Shown: positions 7,965 to 17,119, counted from the first letter of the stretch. The stretch is 64,000 nucleotides of DNA from Lachnospiraceae bacterium (GCA_900199595.1 FZRB01000013.1:49471-113470), one strand, 5' to 3'. Program-made: numbers and translations. The notes: a model not told the origin generated them from the letters alone.

Positions 7965-9146
7965 CTAATCAAACTTAACATTTAACAAGGTTACTTCACT
8001 ATCTGTTCCAAGCCGGACAGGTGGTCCGTAATATCCAACACCTGCCGTTACAACAGTTGTGATTCCATAAAGCTCTTTAACACCATAAGCATTTTCGTTA
8101 AATGCAGGTATTATCAGATTCCCGGGAAATATCTGGCCATTATGGGTGTGTCCTGATAGAATCAGATCAGCACCATTCTGAGCAAGATTCTTATAATCTA
8201 TCGGTTCATGCTCAAGTACTATAACAGGAGCTTTTTTATCTGTTTTTTTTAACAGGTCCCCAGCACTTAGTCTGTTTTTTGTACCGTCACCGGCCTTCTC
8301 ACCATCGATTCTTCCAACGAGAGTAATTAATCCATCTTCGATACTGACTTCTTCATCATACAACATTTTGAAGCCGGCATCCTCAAAAAACTTTTCCATC
8401 TCAGGTATTCTGAAGGCTTCAGATATCGGAGATACGGAAAAACCTCCGAAGAGATTCTCATCAACATCATGATTTCCACAGACTGCATAGACTCCGTATC
8501 TGGCACGCATTTTACTTAGGGCAGCAGAATACTTTTCAGGATGTTTCAGACCGGCATAATTGCTTGTAAATATATCTCCTGCTATAACAATAATGTCAGG
8601 CTCAGCTGAATTGACAATCTCTACCATTTTTTCTGTGGCTCTTACATCGGAATTAACACTGAGATGCAGGTCTCCCAGAAGAACAATCTTAAAGTTCTCA
8701 CCCTTAGCAGATTCATTTTCCAATAATATATCATAGCTTTTAAGCTTGGGATTCTGTGCATGTACAAGACCACATATCGTCAGTATAAGAGCAATTATAA
8801 ATGCAAAATGTAATGCATGTCCAATAAGCGATCTGTCTTCTACCCTTCTGATCTTTGTGATAACAAACAGAATAAGAACAAGAAGAATTACAAATGCAGA
8901 ATAAAACATAAGGAATCCAAGCCAGAGATTTCCATATTGCATGCACCAGAATTTGAATTTACATTTTGGAAGGTATGCCCCCAGAACAGGCACAACCGCC
9001 AGGATAACGTAAATAACAATTCTGGGAATTAATGATTTCTTACCTAAATTATTAAATGCTTTATGATTTTTTAAAGCATACTCTGTAAGTAACGAGATTG
9101 AAACCTGTAGTATTATATAAATAACAAGAAATATTTTTCCAAACAT
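7965..9146 (-). CDS. membrane-anchored metallophosphoesterase
   Basis: The 393-residue protein begins with four or so hydrophobic helices (residues about 1-130) and ends with a calcineurin-like phosphoesterase domain. The dimetal motifs are all present in order: GDLHLS, AGDIF, CGNHD, EHEP and SGHTHNGQ. It resembles the YkuE/YaeI group, some of which are phosphodiesterases acting on lipids or lipid A precursors. In a Gram-positive cell the substrate is unknown. The ATG start has a GGGAG site 12 nt upstream, longer than usual. The gene is divergent from the plus-strand gene at 9347. Confidence 0.88.
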   Translation of the reverse strand: MFGKIFLVIYIILQVSISLLTEYALKNHKAFNNLGKKSLIPRIVIYVILAVVPVLGAYLPKCKFKFWCMQYGNLWLGFLMFYSAFVILLVLILFVITKIRRVEDRSLIGHALHFAFIIALILTICGLVHAQNPKLKSYDILLENESAKGENFKIVLLGDLHLSVNSDVRATEKMVEIVNSAEPDIIVIAGDIFTSNYAGLKHPEKYSAALSKMRARYGVYAVCGNHDVDENLFGGFSVSPISEAFRIPEMEKFFEDAGFKMLYDEEVSIEDGLITLVGRIDGEKAGDGTKNRLSAGDLLKKTDKKAPVIVLEHEPIDYKNLAQNGADLILSGHTHNGQIFPGNLIIPAFNENAYGVKELYGITTVVTAGVGYYGPPVRLGTDSEVTLLNVKFD

Positions 9147-9278
9147 TTACTTATTTTTGCTCCCTTTTTTCTAATCACTACATATGATGTGGGTGTCTAA
9201 AGTACCTTTTTACACTATATAACATAAACGCATTTTAATGCAAATTTAAGATTTCTTACATTTCAAATTAATATTATC

Positions 9279-9307
9279 TTGCTATTATCAATGCCAGCAT
9301 GTAAAAT
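9279..9307 (+). promoter_or_regulatory. promoter of the zinc-ribbon membrane protein gene
   Basis: The sequence is TTGCTA, 17 nt, TAAAAT, about 40 nt before the start codon at 9347. The -35 box is weak. Confidence 0.5.
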
Positions 9308-9346
9308 TGATAGCGTTATTTCGTTTAGTAATAGGAGGACATATTA

Positions 9347-9799
9347 ATGATCTGTTATAATTGCGGAAATGAAGTTACTACAGAAGGCACAAACTGCCCT
9401 TTCTGCGGTTCACCACTTAGTGCAGCTGCCGGAAATCAGGCTGAATACAACCAGAAAGCTCAGGGTAATTACTGGTCACAGAGCCAGAGCAGCAATGCTT
9501 CACTGGATCCAAAAACTGCCGGAATTCTCTGTTACATAACATGGATAGGATTCCTGATTGCCGTTATCGCTGGAGACAAAGATAATCCATTTGTAAAGCA
9601 TCACATGAATAATGCACTTGTGATTTTTATAGCATCTCTCATCCTCGGAGCTGTATGTGTGGTTCCGATTCTCGGATGGTTAGTTGCTTTTGCAGGTGAA
9701 ATATTCCTTGTTGTATGCATTATTATGGGAATCGTAAGTGCAGTCAATGGCAACATGAATGAGCTTCCGCTTATCGGACAGTTTAAGCTGATTAAATAA
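9347..9799 (+). CDS. zinc-ribbon plus DUF4870-like membrane protein
   Basis: The 150-residue protein starts with a zinc ribbon (CYNCG, then CPFCG, residues 3-21). A Gln/Ser-rich linker and a hydrophobic domain with three predicted helices follow. The motif NPFVKHHMNNALVIF is the typical DUF4870 (Tic20-like) signature for small membrane proteins of unknown function. AGGAGG precedes the ATG by 7 nt. It stands alone, converging on the MBL hydrolase gene with 5 nt between their stops, so any terminator must lie inside the neighbouring gene. Confidence 0.8.
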   Translation: MICYNCGNEVTTEGTNCPFCGSPLSAAAGNQAEYNQKAQGNYWSQSQSSNASLDPKTAGILCYITWIGFLIAVIAGDKDNPFVKHHMNNALVIFIASLILGAVCVVPILGWLVAFAGEIFLVVCIIMGIVSAVNGNMNELPLIGQFKLIK

Positions 9800-9804
9800 T
9801 ACGA

Positions 9805-10443
9805 TTATATCATCTTAAACTCATTCCAGGTTGGTCTTCCATGTCCATAATAGAGTTTTCTTTTTCCAAGCTTTTTGATTTTCTCGGCGCTTTGTTTCAA
9901 GTCATCTAAATTACTGTATAGATGACCAATCGTCGGGAAAATCCAGTTATCAAGAGCATCTCCCACTATCAGCCCCTGGCCGGCGATATCTACGCCGATC
10001 GATCCCTTTGTATGACCCGGAAGTTCTATGATTTTTGCAGGAATGCCGTATGATTTAAGGGAATCACCTTCTTTGAGATATACAATATTCTCCGGCTTTT
10101 CAATTATTGTATCTTTTAATGGCTTTATAGAAAGACCAAGCACAGTCTTTCCTACTGCGCCATATGACATAAGCGGCTGCTCCGAATAATTATCGAACAG
10201 TTCTATATCCGCTTTATGAAATGCTACCGGAATATTAAAATGCTTTGCTATTCTTGCAGCATTCTCGGCATGATCAAAATGAACATGCGTCAGCACCACA
10301 AGCTGCATATCGTATTTACTGCACTCTTCAATGACTTTGTCGTAGGCTTCAGCAGTTCCTGTATCGACAAGAATCGCCTTATTCCCATTGGCAACAACAT
10401 AGCAGTTATCTGTTTTGTAATTTACTCTTTGTATTGTAGTCAT
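9805..10443 (-). CDS. MBL-fold metallo-hydrolase
   Basis: The 212-residue metallo-beta-lactamase fold protein shows THVHFDH (HxHxDH metal site), GHTKGSIG, VGDALD and a final GHGRPT. This is the glyoxalase II-like arrangement of hydrolases for thioesters or phosphodiesters. I chose ATG 10443, with AAAGGAGA 7 nt upstream, over the longer frame start at 10470. It lies 31 nt after the HTH-Uma2 gene and is probably in one transcript with it. The substrate is not apparent. Confidence 0.88.
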   Translation of the reverse strand: MTTIQRVNYKTDNCYVVANGNKAILVDTGTAEAYDKVIEECSKYDMQLVVLTHVHFDHAENAARIAKHFNIPVAFHKADIELFDNYSEQPLMSYGAVGKTVLGLSIKPLKDTIIEKPENIVYLKEGDSLKSYGIPAKIIELPGHTKGSIGVDIAGQGLIVGDALDNWIFPTIGHLYSNLDDLKQSAEKIKKLGKRKLYYGHGRPTWNEFKMI

Positions 10444-10474
10444 TTTTCTATCTCCTTTTTTCAACATCAATTCA

Positions 10475-11266
10475 TTAATACATAAATTCTATCTTTTCAT
10501 ATATCTTTTTAAAATCTATCCGGCACTCTCCGTTCCATATACCAACAGGCACGGTATCCTCGAATGAATACTGTACAGGTATATCACTCTTTTCAAATTC
10601 ATAAACAATTACAGCTTTATCATCCGGAAGAACCACCCAGTATTCACGAACTCCCGCATTCTTATACTTTGCCAGTTTAATGACAAGATCCATCATGAAA
10701 TTGCTTGGGGATAATACCTCTACAATAAAATCCGGAGCTCCTACAAGCCTTGCCCTGGTAATCTTATTCCGGTCGCATACCACAAAAACATCCGGCTGAA
10801 CTATGGTTCTGTCATCCATATCTATCTGAACATCCGTAGGTGCTACGAATGTAATACAACTGCCTTTATTTTTTTCTACATGGGTTTTAAACAAGTACCC
10901 TAATTCTAAACTTATACTCTGATGTATCATTGTCGGAGCAGCCATATCATAGAACTTACCATCTATAAGTTCTATACGGGCACCCTCGGGAAGCGCCAGA
11001 TAATCCTCCAGTGTTTTTTCCTCATATGAGCTTTTTAGTCTTTGCTTCGATGCTACATTATACCTAAAAGCCGCCTCTTTGTGTACCTCATTATATGCCT
11101 CATCAAACACACTGGAAAGTAATTGAATGGTTTCATACCTGGGACTTTTTGTTTCTCCACTAAATATCTTCTGAACGGTTCCAATCGGAACTCCCGACAA
11201 TTCTGCAATCTTACTATTCGAATATCCATATTCTTTTTTCTTATCCATCATCTGCTGAATGGTCAT
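10475..11266 (-). CDS. helix-turn-helix protein fused to Uma2-family (DUF820) nuclease domain
   Basis: The 263-residue protein has an N-terminal Xre-like helix-turn-helix (residues about 1-55: YSNSKIAELSGVPIGTVQKIF). A Uma2-type PD-(D/E)XK domain follows (residues about 85-255). Uma2 motifs are ARIELIDGKFYDMAAPT, HQ, VQPDVFVVCD, GAPDFIVEVLSPS and KYKNAGVREYWVV; the acidic residues and the Glu of IVEV would bind metal. Uma2 proteins are abundant in some bacteria, but the physiological target is poorly known. The HTH suggests DNA-directed or self-regulated activity. The ribosome site AAGGTGG is weak. Confidence 0.8.
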   Translation of the reverse strand: MTIQQMMDKKKEYGYSNSKIAELSGVPIGTVQKIFSGETKSPRYETIQLLSSVFDEAYNEVHKEAAFRYNVASKQRLKSSYEEKTLEDYLALPEGARIELIDGKFYDMAAPTMIHQSISLELGYLFKTHVEKNKGSCITFVAPTDVQIDMDDRTIVQPDVFVVCDRNKITRARLVGAPDFIVEVLSPSNFMMDLVIKLAKYKNAGVREYWVVLPDDKAVIVYEFEKSDIPVQYSFEDTVPVGIWNGECRIDFKKIYEKIEFMY

Positions 11267-11459
11267 AATTTAACACCACCTTTTATTAGCAAATTCTATT
11301 TTTGTTCATATTATAACCATTTTAGAATAATTTTTCAACCATTCAAGATATCATTTTTATATTTTTATGGACATTTCGGTATAATTATGGATAATTCCTC
11401 CAAAATCGTGAACTCTTTGTGAAAAAGCAATTTTTAATAACTAAATAGCAATTTTTGAA

Positions 11460-11488
11460 TTGTTTATTACATATTTATGTGTTAACAT
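11460..11488 (+). promoter_or_regulatory. possible promoter of pgaC-pgaD
   Basis: TTGTTT, 17 nt, TAACAT with an extended TG is the best candidate in the gap between 11266 and 11574. It would give a leader of about 80 nt. The rest of the gap is AT-rich with no other clear element. Confidence 0.35.
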
Positions 11489-11573
11489 CTCAAATCGAAC
11501 CTTAAGGCACATCACATAAGCAAGTAACCTATAATCAGATATTCATTTTAAAACAATTCGTTTGAGGTGCAAT

Positions 11574-12812
11574 ATGCATATATCTCTAAAACTCATAGAA
11601 CTCTTTGTATTCTGGTATCCGGCCATAATGTCTGTCATATGGATGGCTGGCGGAATTATATTCTTCGTCTGTAACGAACGAAAACAGGCACTTCCCTTAT
11701 ACAAAACTCCTATGGTTTCCATTCTTGTTCCTTGTTTTAATGAAAGCGATACCATCGAAGGTACCGTAGAAAGACTTTCTGAAATAGTATATCCCAATTA
11801 TGAAATAATAGTTATAAATGATGGTTCTTCTGACGATACTTCAGAGAAAGTCAGATCGATCATTGACAAATATCCCAAGCTCAGATTTATCGATCTTAAA
11901 GAAAACTGTGGTAAGGCAAATGCACTGTATCTCGGTCTTATGGCAGCAAAAGGCGAAATCCTTGTGGGAGTTGATTCTGATTCTTATATAATGCCTGATG
12001 CACTTAACTATATGGTGCCACATTTTACTAACCGATATAACGGAGAAAGAGTCGGAGCCGTAACCGGTAATCCACGTGTAAGAAACAGAAGTTCTCTTCT
12101 TGCCAAGATTCAGCTTTGTGAATATGCAAGTATAATCAGTCTGATAAAAAGAACCCAGCGCGTATGGGGTAAGATAATGACAGTTTCCGGTGTTGTAGTT
12201 GCTTTCAGAAAGAGAGCCCTTATGGATGCACAGCTCTGGGACAGAGATATGGTTACAGAGGATATCGGTGTAACCTGGAAGCTGGAAAAGAATTTCTGGG
12301 ATGTTCGTTATGAACCTCGTGCACTGTGTATGATGCTGGTTCCCGAATCCTTAAAGGGACTTGCAAAGCAGCGTAACAGATGGACAAATGGCGGTATAGA
12401 GATTCTGAAAAGACATTTCAATATCTTCAAACACTGGAAGGAAAGACGATTGTTTCCGGTTTATGTAGAACAGCTCTGCTCCATTCTCTGGTCTGTATGC
12501 TGGCTTATAATGCTTATCATTATCTTATATCATCTGGTAGTTGATCATACATATATTCAGCTTCCATATATATGGAAATGTTTATTCCTGTCTTCAGTGT
12601 GCCTGATACAGTTTGCCGTTGCAATACTGCTTGATAAGCGATATGATCCTCAGCTATTTAAGCATAGTATAGTTGCCGTATGGTATCCATTTGTATACTG
12701 GTACGTAAATGCTTTACTTGTTATAAAATCCATTCCGACATTTTTCAAATGTAATCAGAAGCTTGCCAGATGGCATAGTCCGGATAGAGGAATTGAAACA
12801 GCGGGTCAATGA
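11574..12812 (+). CDS. pgaC: poly-beta-1,6-N-acetylglucosamine synthase (GT2 family)
   Basis: The 412-residue membrane glycosyltransferase would polymerise UDP-GlcNAc into PNAG and export it. An N-terminal helix is followed by the GT2 catalytic core: NDG near residue 82, DSDS at 134-137, TEDIG at 228-232 (catalytic base Asp) and QRNRW at 266-270 (QxxRW). Further helices lie at about 300-400. I chose ATG 11574 because GAGG is 6 nt upstream; a TTG 12 nt earlier overlaps that site. Its TGA overlaps the pgaD start (ATGA), a typical coupled pair. Two GGDEF proteins lie just downstream on the other strand. PNAG synthesis in Gram-negatives is c-di-GMP controlled, so a link here is plausible but inferred. 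Confidence 0.88.
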   Translation: MHISLKLIELFVFWYPAIMSVIWMAGGIIFFVCNERKQALPLYKTPMVSILVPCFNESDTIEGTVERLSEIVYPNYEIIVINDGSSDDTSEKVRSIIDKYPKLRFIDLKENCGKANALYLGLMAAKGEILVGVDSDSYIMPDALNYMVPHFTNRYNGERVGAVTGNPRVRNRSSLLAKIQLCEYASIISLIKRTQRVWGKIMTVSGVVVAFRKRALMDAQLWDRDMVTEDIGVTWKLEKNFWDVRYEPRALCMMLVPESLKGLAKQRNRWTNGGIEILKRHFNIFKHWKERRLFPVYVEQLCSILWSVCWLIMLIIILYHLVVDHTYIQLPYIWKCLFLSSVCLIQFAVAILLDKRYDPQLFKHSIVAVWYPFVYWYVNALLVIKSIPTFFKCNQKLARWHSPDRGIETAGQ

Positions 12813-13336
12813 GAAAAAACAATATGAAACAACAGAATAATGATTCTCTTCCTCAGGAAGTAGAATATGATATAAAAGAACATCTGATTCTTGGAAAGCA
12901 GAAGAAATGGAAGCAGGTTATAGAATGGATTCTGACAATACTCGGCTGGTTTATAATGCTTTCATATATCGGTTATATCATATATGGAAATATAGCCATA
13001 CGCCACAACCTTTTCCTTCCGGAATTGGGTGTCTTCAACAGATATATGATTGAAGAGGTCGATAAATACTATCTGTTTCTGCTAGTGATTCTTCTTCTGA
13101 TTTTTCTGATATTTATCATATGGAAAAATTATAATAAAAAAAGATTCGGTTCTCTTCACAGAAGACAGTTCAAACCGGATGTTACAGTAAAAGAGCTGGC
13201 AGAAAGGTTTGAAACGACTGAAGAGAAAATATTGGAAATGCAAAATGAAAGAGTAATAACTCTTGAACATAATATTATTCCGGAAGAACTCGGAATAGGT
13301 AAAAGCTCCTCAAAGCGAAAAGATGCCGACAGATAA
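12809..13336 (+). CDS. pgaD: PgaD-like membrane accessory protein
   Basis: The 175-residue protein has two transmembrane segments (residues about 37-63 and 89-108) and a cytoplasmic basic C-terminal region (ITLEHNIIPEELG at the end). Size, topology and position directly after pgaC fit PgaD, the small subunit that binds c-di-GMP with PgaC in Gram-negative systems. Sequence identity to PgaD is not obvious to me, so the name is based mainly on context. The start overlaps the pgaC stop by 4 nt. Confidence 0.7.
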   Translation: MRKNNMKQQNNDSLPQEVEYDIKEHLILGKQKKWKQVIEWILTILGWFIMLSYIGYIIYGNIAIRHNLFLPELGVFNRYMIEEVDKYYLFLLVILLLIFLIFIIWKNYNKKRFGSLHRRQFKPDVTVKELAERFETTEEKILEMQNERVITLEHNIIPEELGIGKSSSKRKDADR

Positions 13337-13353
13337 TTCTGCGGCATCTTTTT
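13321..13353 (+). terminator. intrinsic terminator of pgaC-pgaD
   Basis: The stem AGATGCCGACAGA / TCTGCGGCATCT (one bulged base) is followed by a five-T run. It overlaps the last codons of pgaD. Confidence 0.85.
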
Positions 13354-13381
13354 AATTCAATTATTATTATGTATTATCTAT

Positions 13382-14296
13382 TTATTTCTTATCGTCATTC
13401 TTTTCCTGAGCTACGATCATCTCATGCTGGATATTGATGTCCACCAAAGCATCTATACCTGCATCCTTACATTTTCTGTCGATTCTCTGAATCATCTTAT
13501 CTATATAAGTCTGAGGAAATTCAGGCAGTATAAGGAAGAACTGATTCTGTCTGGACTGCATCATTATATCGCTTCTTCTGAGTGATGAATTGATTATCTG
13601 ACCACCTTTCTTTACAGTCTGATAAAAATCATACTCATTCATATTTACGTTCTTAGGAACGATTGTAACGAGCATCTTAAGTGCAGTGTCATTATAAGTC
13701 TCTATATGTCTGCGGATATAACGATATACTATACTGAAATAGTCATAGTCAAGCCAGAGAGCACCTCTCTGATCACCGCTCTCATCCATATTACGGCTCA
13801 GATTACCCATCTCACTCTTATACTTCTTATTGCTCTCATCTGTATAGAATGCACAACCATGATTACCTGTCTGCTTAATTCTGTCAAGGGCATAATCTGC
13901 CTTGCTGAAAAGCGATTCATAATCTGTACCCTGCTCAGGAACAACTACAGCTCCTATAGACACTCCCATGGAAATCTTCTCGCTTACACCCAGAAGTTCC
14001 TCCATGGTAGAATCAATCTTTTTATTGATATAGCCAAGCATTTCACGGAGTTCATCTCTGCTCTCAAGACCTCTGCAGAAAACTACAAATTCGTCACCGC
14101 CCAGACGCCCCTTTATATCTTCTCCGGCAGTAACGCTGTTGATAATTCCGGCAATTCTGTTTATAAGATGATCTCCCATCTCACGACCATATACATCATT
14201 GAAAAAGTTGAAATTATCAAGGTTTATAAGCATGAGCATACCTTTTTCTTCGGCACATGCTTTTCTTAATTGTTCTATAACTCCGCCTTCTGACAT
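13382..14296 (-). CDS. cytosolic diguanylate cyclase-like GGDEF protein
   Basis: The 304-residue soluble protein has an N-terminal GGDEF domain (residues about 15-165) with an intact RLGGDEFVVF active site and a typical NLDNFNFFNDVYG opening for metal and GTP binding, so it could make c-di-GMP. The second half (about 180-290) looks like another GGDEF-type fold that has lost the signature, which would make it a regulatory or pseudo-cyclase domain. No RxxD inhibitory site is seen before the GGDEF. A GGGGGG ribosome site precedes the ATG. It is next to a second GGDEF gene and pgaC-pgaD. Confidence 0.8.
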   Translation of the reverse strand: MSEGGVIEQLRKACAEEKGMLMLINLDNFNFFNDVYGREMGDHLINRIAGIINSVTAGEDIKGRLGGDEFVVFCRGLESRDELREMLGYINKKIDSTMEELLGVSEKISMGVSIGAVVVPEQGTDYESLFSKADYALDRIKQTGNHGCAFYTDESNKKYKSEMGNLSRNMDESGDQRGALWLDYDYFSIVYRYIRRHIETYNDTALKMLVTIVPKNVNMNEYDFYQTVKKGGQIINSSLRRSDIMMQSRQNQFFLILPEFPQTYIDKMIQRIDRKCKDAGIDALVDINIQHEMIVAQEKNDDKK

Positions 14297-14395
14297 TTTT
14301 TCGCCCCCCTAAATGGATTATATTATTACTCAACATATTTTATATACGACACTTATGTCATATTCTAACATGACTCATAAAATCATTCAACGATT

Positions 14396-15445
14396 TTATT
14401 GCTCCCATACAACCTTATTTCGTCCGGTGCGTTTTGCATCGTATAAGCAGTCATCAGCCCGGTTGATCAGCTTTTCCAGAAGCAGATCACCCTTATCTGT
14501 GGCCGCTCCCATACTGACGGTCACTTTGATAATCCCATCAGGTGTAGTAATATCCGATCCTTCGATTTCCTTTCTAAGCTTCTCCAGACTGTCACGATCC
14601 TGAAGTCCTTCCGGATACCATGCCAAGAATTCTTCTCCACCCCATCTGCAGATTGTAGTATTCAGACTGCTCTCCATTTTCTTTGCAACCTCAGAAAGAA
14701 CTATATCACCCGCATCATGACCATAGGTATCATTAACCTTTTTAAAAAAGTCTATATCCAGCATTACTACAGTCTGCTCATCACCACACTTCTGTTTCAT
14801 CTCAAGTTCTCTCAGACCATGTCTGTTCAAAACCCCTGTAAGTGCATCATGGAGTGACAGATATTCATATTTATTCCTAATCCTATTAAGTTCAAAATTC
14901 GTTACCTTTCGAATAGTTTCCAGGAAATATGAAACCAGGAAAAATGTAATAAACAGGACAGGAAATCTCATCTTGAAAGACTCGGTATAATTATATCTGA
15001 GAAACTGCTGTCCATATGGAATCCTGAAAAAGAAAATCATAATACAGAACATTACTGCGCATAGACCAATAGTTCTCCTTCTTCCGTAAAGCAGCATACC
15101 GCAGAAGGGAAGCATACATATCCAGATAGCAGAAAAGCCCTCCGGATTACCGGAGATAATAAAATATGTAAACAGGGAAATAAGCTCAACCATGAATACA
15201 TAGCCGGCAACGCTCATTCCATTAGGAACATACAAAGTAAGGCCTAAATTGATCATACATGCTATAAAAAATACAAATGTTGCAATGGTCAAAAATCCTT
15301 TATTTGTCATTAAGTTCAGAATGGTCATATAGAAAGAAACAAAAGCAAGCAGTGAATAAACACATATGAACTGAATCTTTTTTCTTTTTTTATCATCTGT
15401 CAGCTTATCGACAAAATCAGGATTATATTCTTTTGATATCTTCAT
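14396..15445 (-). CDS. membrane diguanylate cyclase (GGDEF)
   Basis: The 349-residue protein has six predicted transmembrane helices (residues about 25-180), a short linker (IRNKYEYLSLHDALTGVLNR, the usual GGDEF entry) and a GGDEF domain with an RWGGEEF active site. MLDIDFFKKVNDTYGHDAGD carries the metal-binding Asp. It should convert two GTP into c-di-GMP in response to a membrane or extracellular signal. No RxxD product-inhibition site is visible. The ribosome site is weak. It lies between the soluble GGDEF gene and tRNA-Arg, with a terminator separating it from the tRNA. Confidence 0.88.
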   Translation of the reverse strand: MKISKEYNPDFVDKLTDDKKRKKIQFICVYSLLAFVSFYMTILNLMTNKGFLTIATFVFFIACMINLGLTLYVPNGMSVAGYVFMVELISLFTYFIISGNPEGFSAIWICMLPFCGMLLYGRRRTIGLCAVMFCIMIFFFRIPYGQQFLRYNYTESFKMRFPVLFITFFLVSYFLETIRKVTNFELNRIRNKYEYLSLHDALTGVLNRHGLRELEMKQKCGDEQTVVMLDIDFFKKVNDTYGHDAGDIVLSEVAKKMESSLNTTICRWGGEEFLAWYPEGLQDRDSLEKLRKEIEGSDITTPDGIIKVTVSMGAATDKGDLLLEKLINRADDCLYDAKRTGRNKVVWEQ

Positions 15446-15474
15446 AGCATTTTACCAATCCTAATCATATAATA

Positions 15475-15513
15475 GAAAAAACCACAACCCGATAACTTCG
15501 TGGATTGTGGTTT
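15475..15513 (-). terminator. terminator after tRNA-Arg
   Basis: The stem AAACCACAA / TTGTGGTTT with a 17-nt loop is followed on the minus strand by TTTTTTC. It lies 11 nt past the tRNA 3' end. Confidence 0.75.
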
Positions 15514-15523
15514 CTCTTCAAAA

Positions 15524-15597
15524 TGCGTCCTAGAGGATTCGAACCCCCGACCTTCTGGTCCGTAGCCAGACGCTCTATCCAGCTGAGCTAAGAACGC
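15524..15597 (-). tRNA. tRNA-Arg (anticodon ACG)
   Basis: The 74-nt cloverleaf reads GCGTTCT for the 5' acceptor arm and AGGACGC for its partner. It has a D arm (AGCTCAGCTGGATAGAGC), anticodon stem CTGG / CCAG around loop CTACGGA, and TTCGAAT in the T loop. The anticodon ACG decodes Arg CGN codons and needs A34 deamination. CCA is not encoded. Confidence 0.95.
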
Positions 15598-15617
15598 ATG
15601 CTTATTAACAGCAGAAG

Positions 15618-16355
15618 TTATATTAACACCTTAACCCACTCAATGTCAAGACCTATGTTTGGATTTTCTGAACATATACTGATACTGCAGTTCTCATCCA
15701 GTACATTTGTCATAACAAAATATGTTTTTCCTTTAAGATCATATCCCTTTGAGACTATTCTCCACCTTGTATTGTCATCAGCAGCTTCACTATCCTTAAC
15801 AGATATGAAGCTTTTTAATGGTACGACGATTCCTTCACCGGTGCACTTAAGGAAACTCTCCTTTACTGTCCATATATTTCTGAATCTTTCCTGGCTGTCT
15901 CCTATATATATCTTATCTTCCTCAGAAAACATACGACGTGTAACGCTGAAATTCCTGTCATCCTTCGTTTCAATATCAAGTCCCACAGCTTCAGAGGCAA
16001 AGGCTGCTGCCACATAACCGCCGGAATGTGAGATACTGTAAAATATCTGTTTTGTCCGTTCTGCCTTAGTATAGATAATGATATTCCTTTTTTCTATATC
16101 ATGCTCTTTACTATTAAGACATTCCAGTGCTTCTGATTCACTGATTTTCATATATCCGGCCAATCCCTTTACAAGAAGCAGTCCCGCTGTCAGACTTTCC
16201 AGCCAGGCAGTTTCATTCTTTATCTTCTCCAGCTTCTTTTTACGGTAATCAGGAAGCTTATCCATTATATCTTTCTTCTCAACGGATACATCCAGATATT
16301 CTGTTTTACACAAATAAATTCGTTCATTCATTGTTATATTATATAACAAAACCAT
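15618..16355 (-). CDS. 4'-phosphopantetheinyl transferase (Sfp-type)
   Basis: The 245-residue enzyme transfers phosphopantetheine from CoA to acyl or peptidyl carrier proteins. The Sfp motifs are present: SISHSGGYVAAAFA, then VGLDIE (metal-binding Asp/Glu), and WTVKESFLKCTGEG (WxxKES). The length fits the Sfp class used for secondary metabolism or fatty-acid carrier proteins rather than the short AcpS class. No carrier-protein gene is nearby. The ATG at 16355 lacks a clear ribosome site; an internal ATG at 16331 is an alternative. It begins 11 nt after the DeoR gene, so it is probably cotranscribed with fruK-deoR. Confidence 0.88.
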   Translation of the reverse strand: MVLLYNITMNERIYLCKTEYLDVSVEKKDIMDKLPDYRKKKLEKIKNETAWLESLTAGLLLVKGLAGYMKISESEALECLNSKEHDIEKRNIIIYTKAERTKQIFYSISHSGGYVAAAFASEAVGLDIETKDDRNFSVTRRMFSEEDKIYIGDSQERFRNIWTVKESFLKCTGEGIVVPLKSFISVKDSEAADDNTRWRIVSKGYDLKGKTYFVMTNVLDENCSISICSENPNIGLDIEWVKVLI

Positions 16356-16366
16356 TCATTTATGAA

Positions 16367-17119
16367 TCAATAAACTACTTTTATTTCCATCATATTCATG
16401 TACGCATTTTCCGGTCTCTTATCAGTTATTACAAGAGTTCCTCCAAAATCGGAAAATGTAACTGCAGACGATTTACCGAATTTATCATGATCTGCAAGTA
16501 TAAATCTGTTTCCCGGTTCTGTATTCTCGATAGCAACTCTCTTGACTAAAGCCTCACGCACATCCGGCGTCGTAAATCCAAGCTTGGTATTTATTCCATT
16601 GGTTCCGAAAAATCCCTTTGCAAAATGATATTTCTGAATATGAAGGATCGCATCAGCCCCTACTATAACTTCTGTATTTTCTTTCAATTCTCCGCCTGTC
16701 AGAAGAACTTTAAAGCCTCTTCTGACCATGCCGCGGGCATGTGAAACCGAGTTTGTAATATAGATTGCTCTTTTCTCGGTTATATAATCTATCATATATC
16801 TGGTGGTGGAACCGGAATCAATAAATACATAGTCTCCGGGATCAATAAGTGATGCAGCATATTCTGCTATTTTTATTTTTTCATCCTTGTTAACAGCATC
16901 CTTTGAATGAAGTGGAGGTTCCTCAATATTGTTTGAATTATCCAGAGCAACTGCACCACCGAATACCTTCACAAGCTTACCTTCACGGCTCAGATCAGTG
17001 ATTGCTCTTCTGATAGTGGACTCCGATACCCCATACTTATCTCTTAAATCCTGAACAGTTATTGTCCCCTTCTCATTTACTTCCTTTAAAATCAGAAGCT
17101 TCCTCTCTTCATTTAACAT
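16367..17119 (-). CDS. DeoR/GlpR-family transcriptional regulator
   Basis: The 250-residue repressor has an N-terminal winged HTH (KYGVSESTIRRAITDLSREGKL) and a C-terminal sugar-phosphate-sensing domain (DSGSTTRYMIDYI, FFGTNGI, ADHDKFGKSS). It follows the 1-phosphofructokinase gene by 56 nt on the same strand. In that position DeoR proteins usually respond to fructose-1-phosphate and control the fruK operon; that role is inferred. No PTS fructose permease is present here. ATG 17119 is chosen, with GGGGG upstream; a TTG one codon earlier is less likely. Confidence 0.88.
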   Translation of the reverse strand: MLNEERKLLILKEVNEKGTITVQDLRDKYGVSESTIRRAITDLSREGKLVKVFGGAVALDNSNNIEEPPLHSKDAVNKDEKIKIAEYAASLIDPGDYVFIDSGSTTRYMIDYITEKRAIYITNSVSHARGMVRRGFKVLLTGGELKENTEVIVGADAILHIQKYHFAKGFFGTNGINTKLGFTTPDVREALVKRVAIENTEPGNRFILADHDKFGKSSAVTFSDFGGTLVITDKRPENAYMNMMEIKVVY

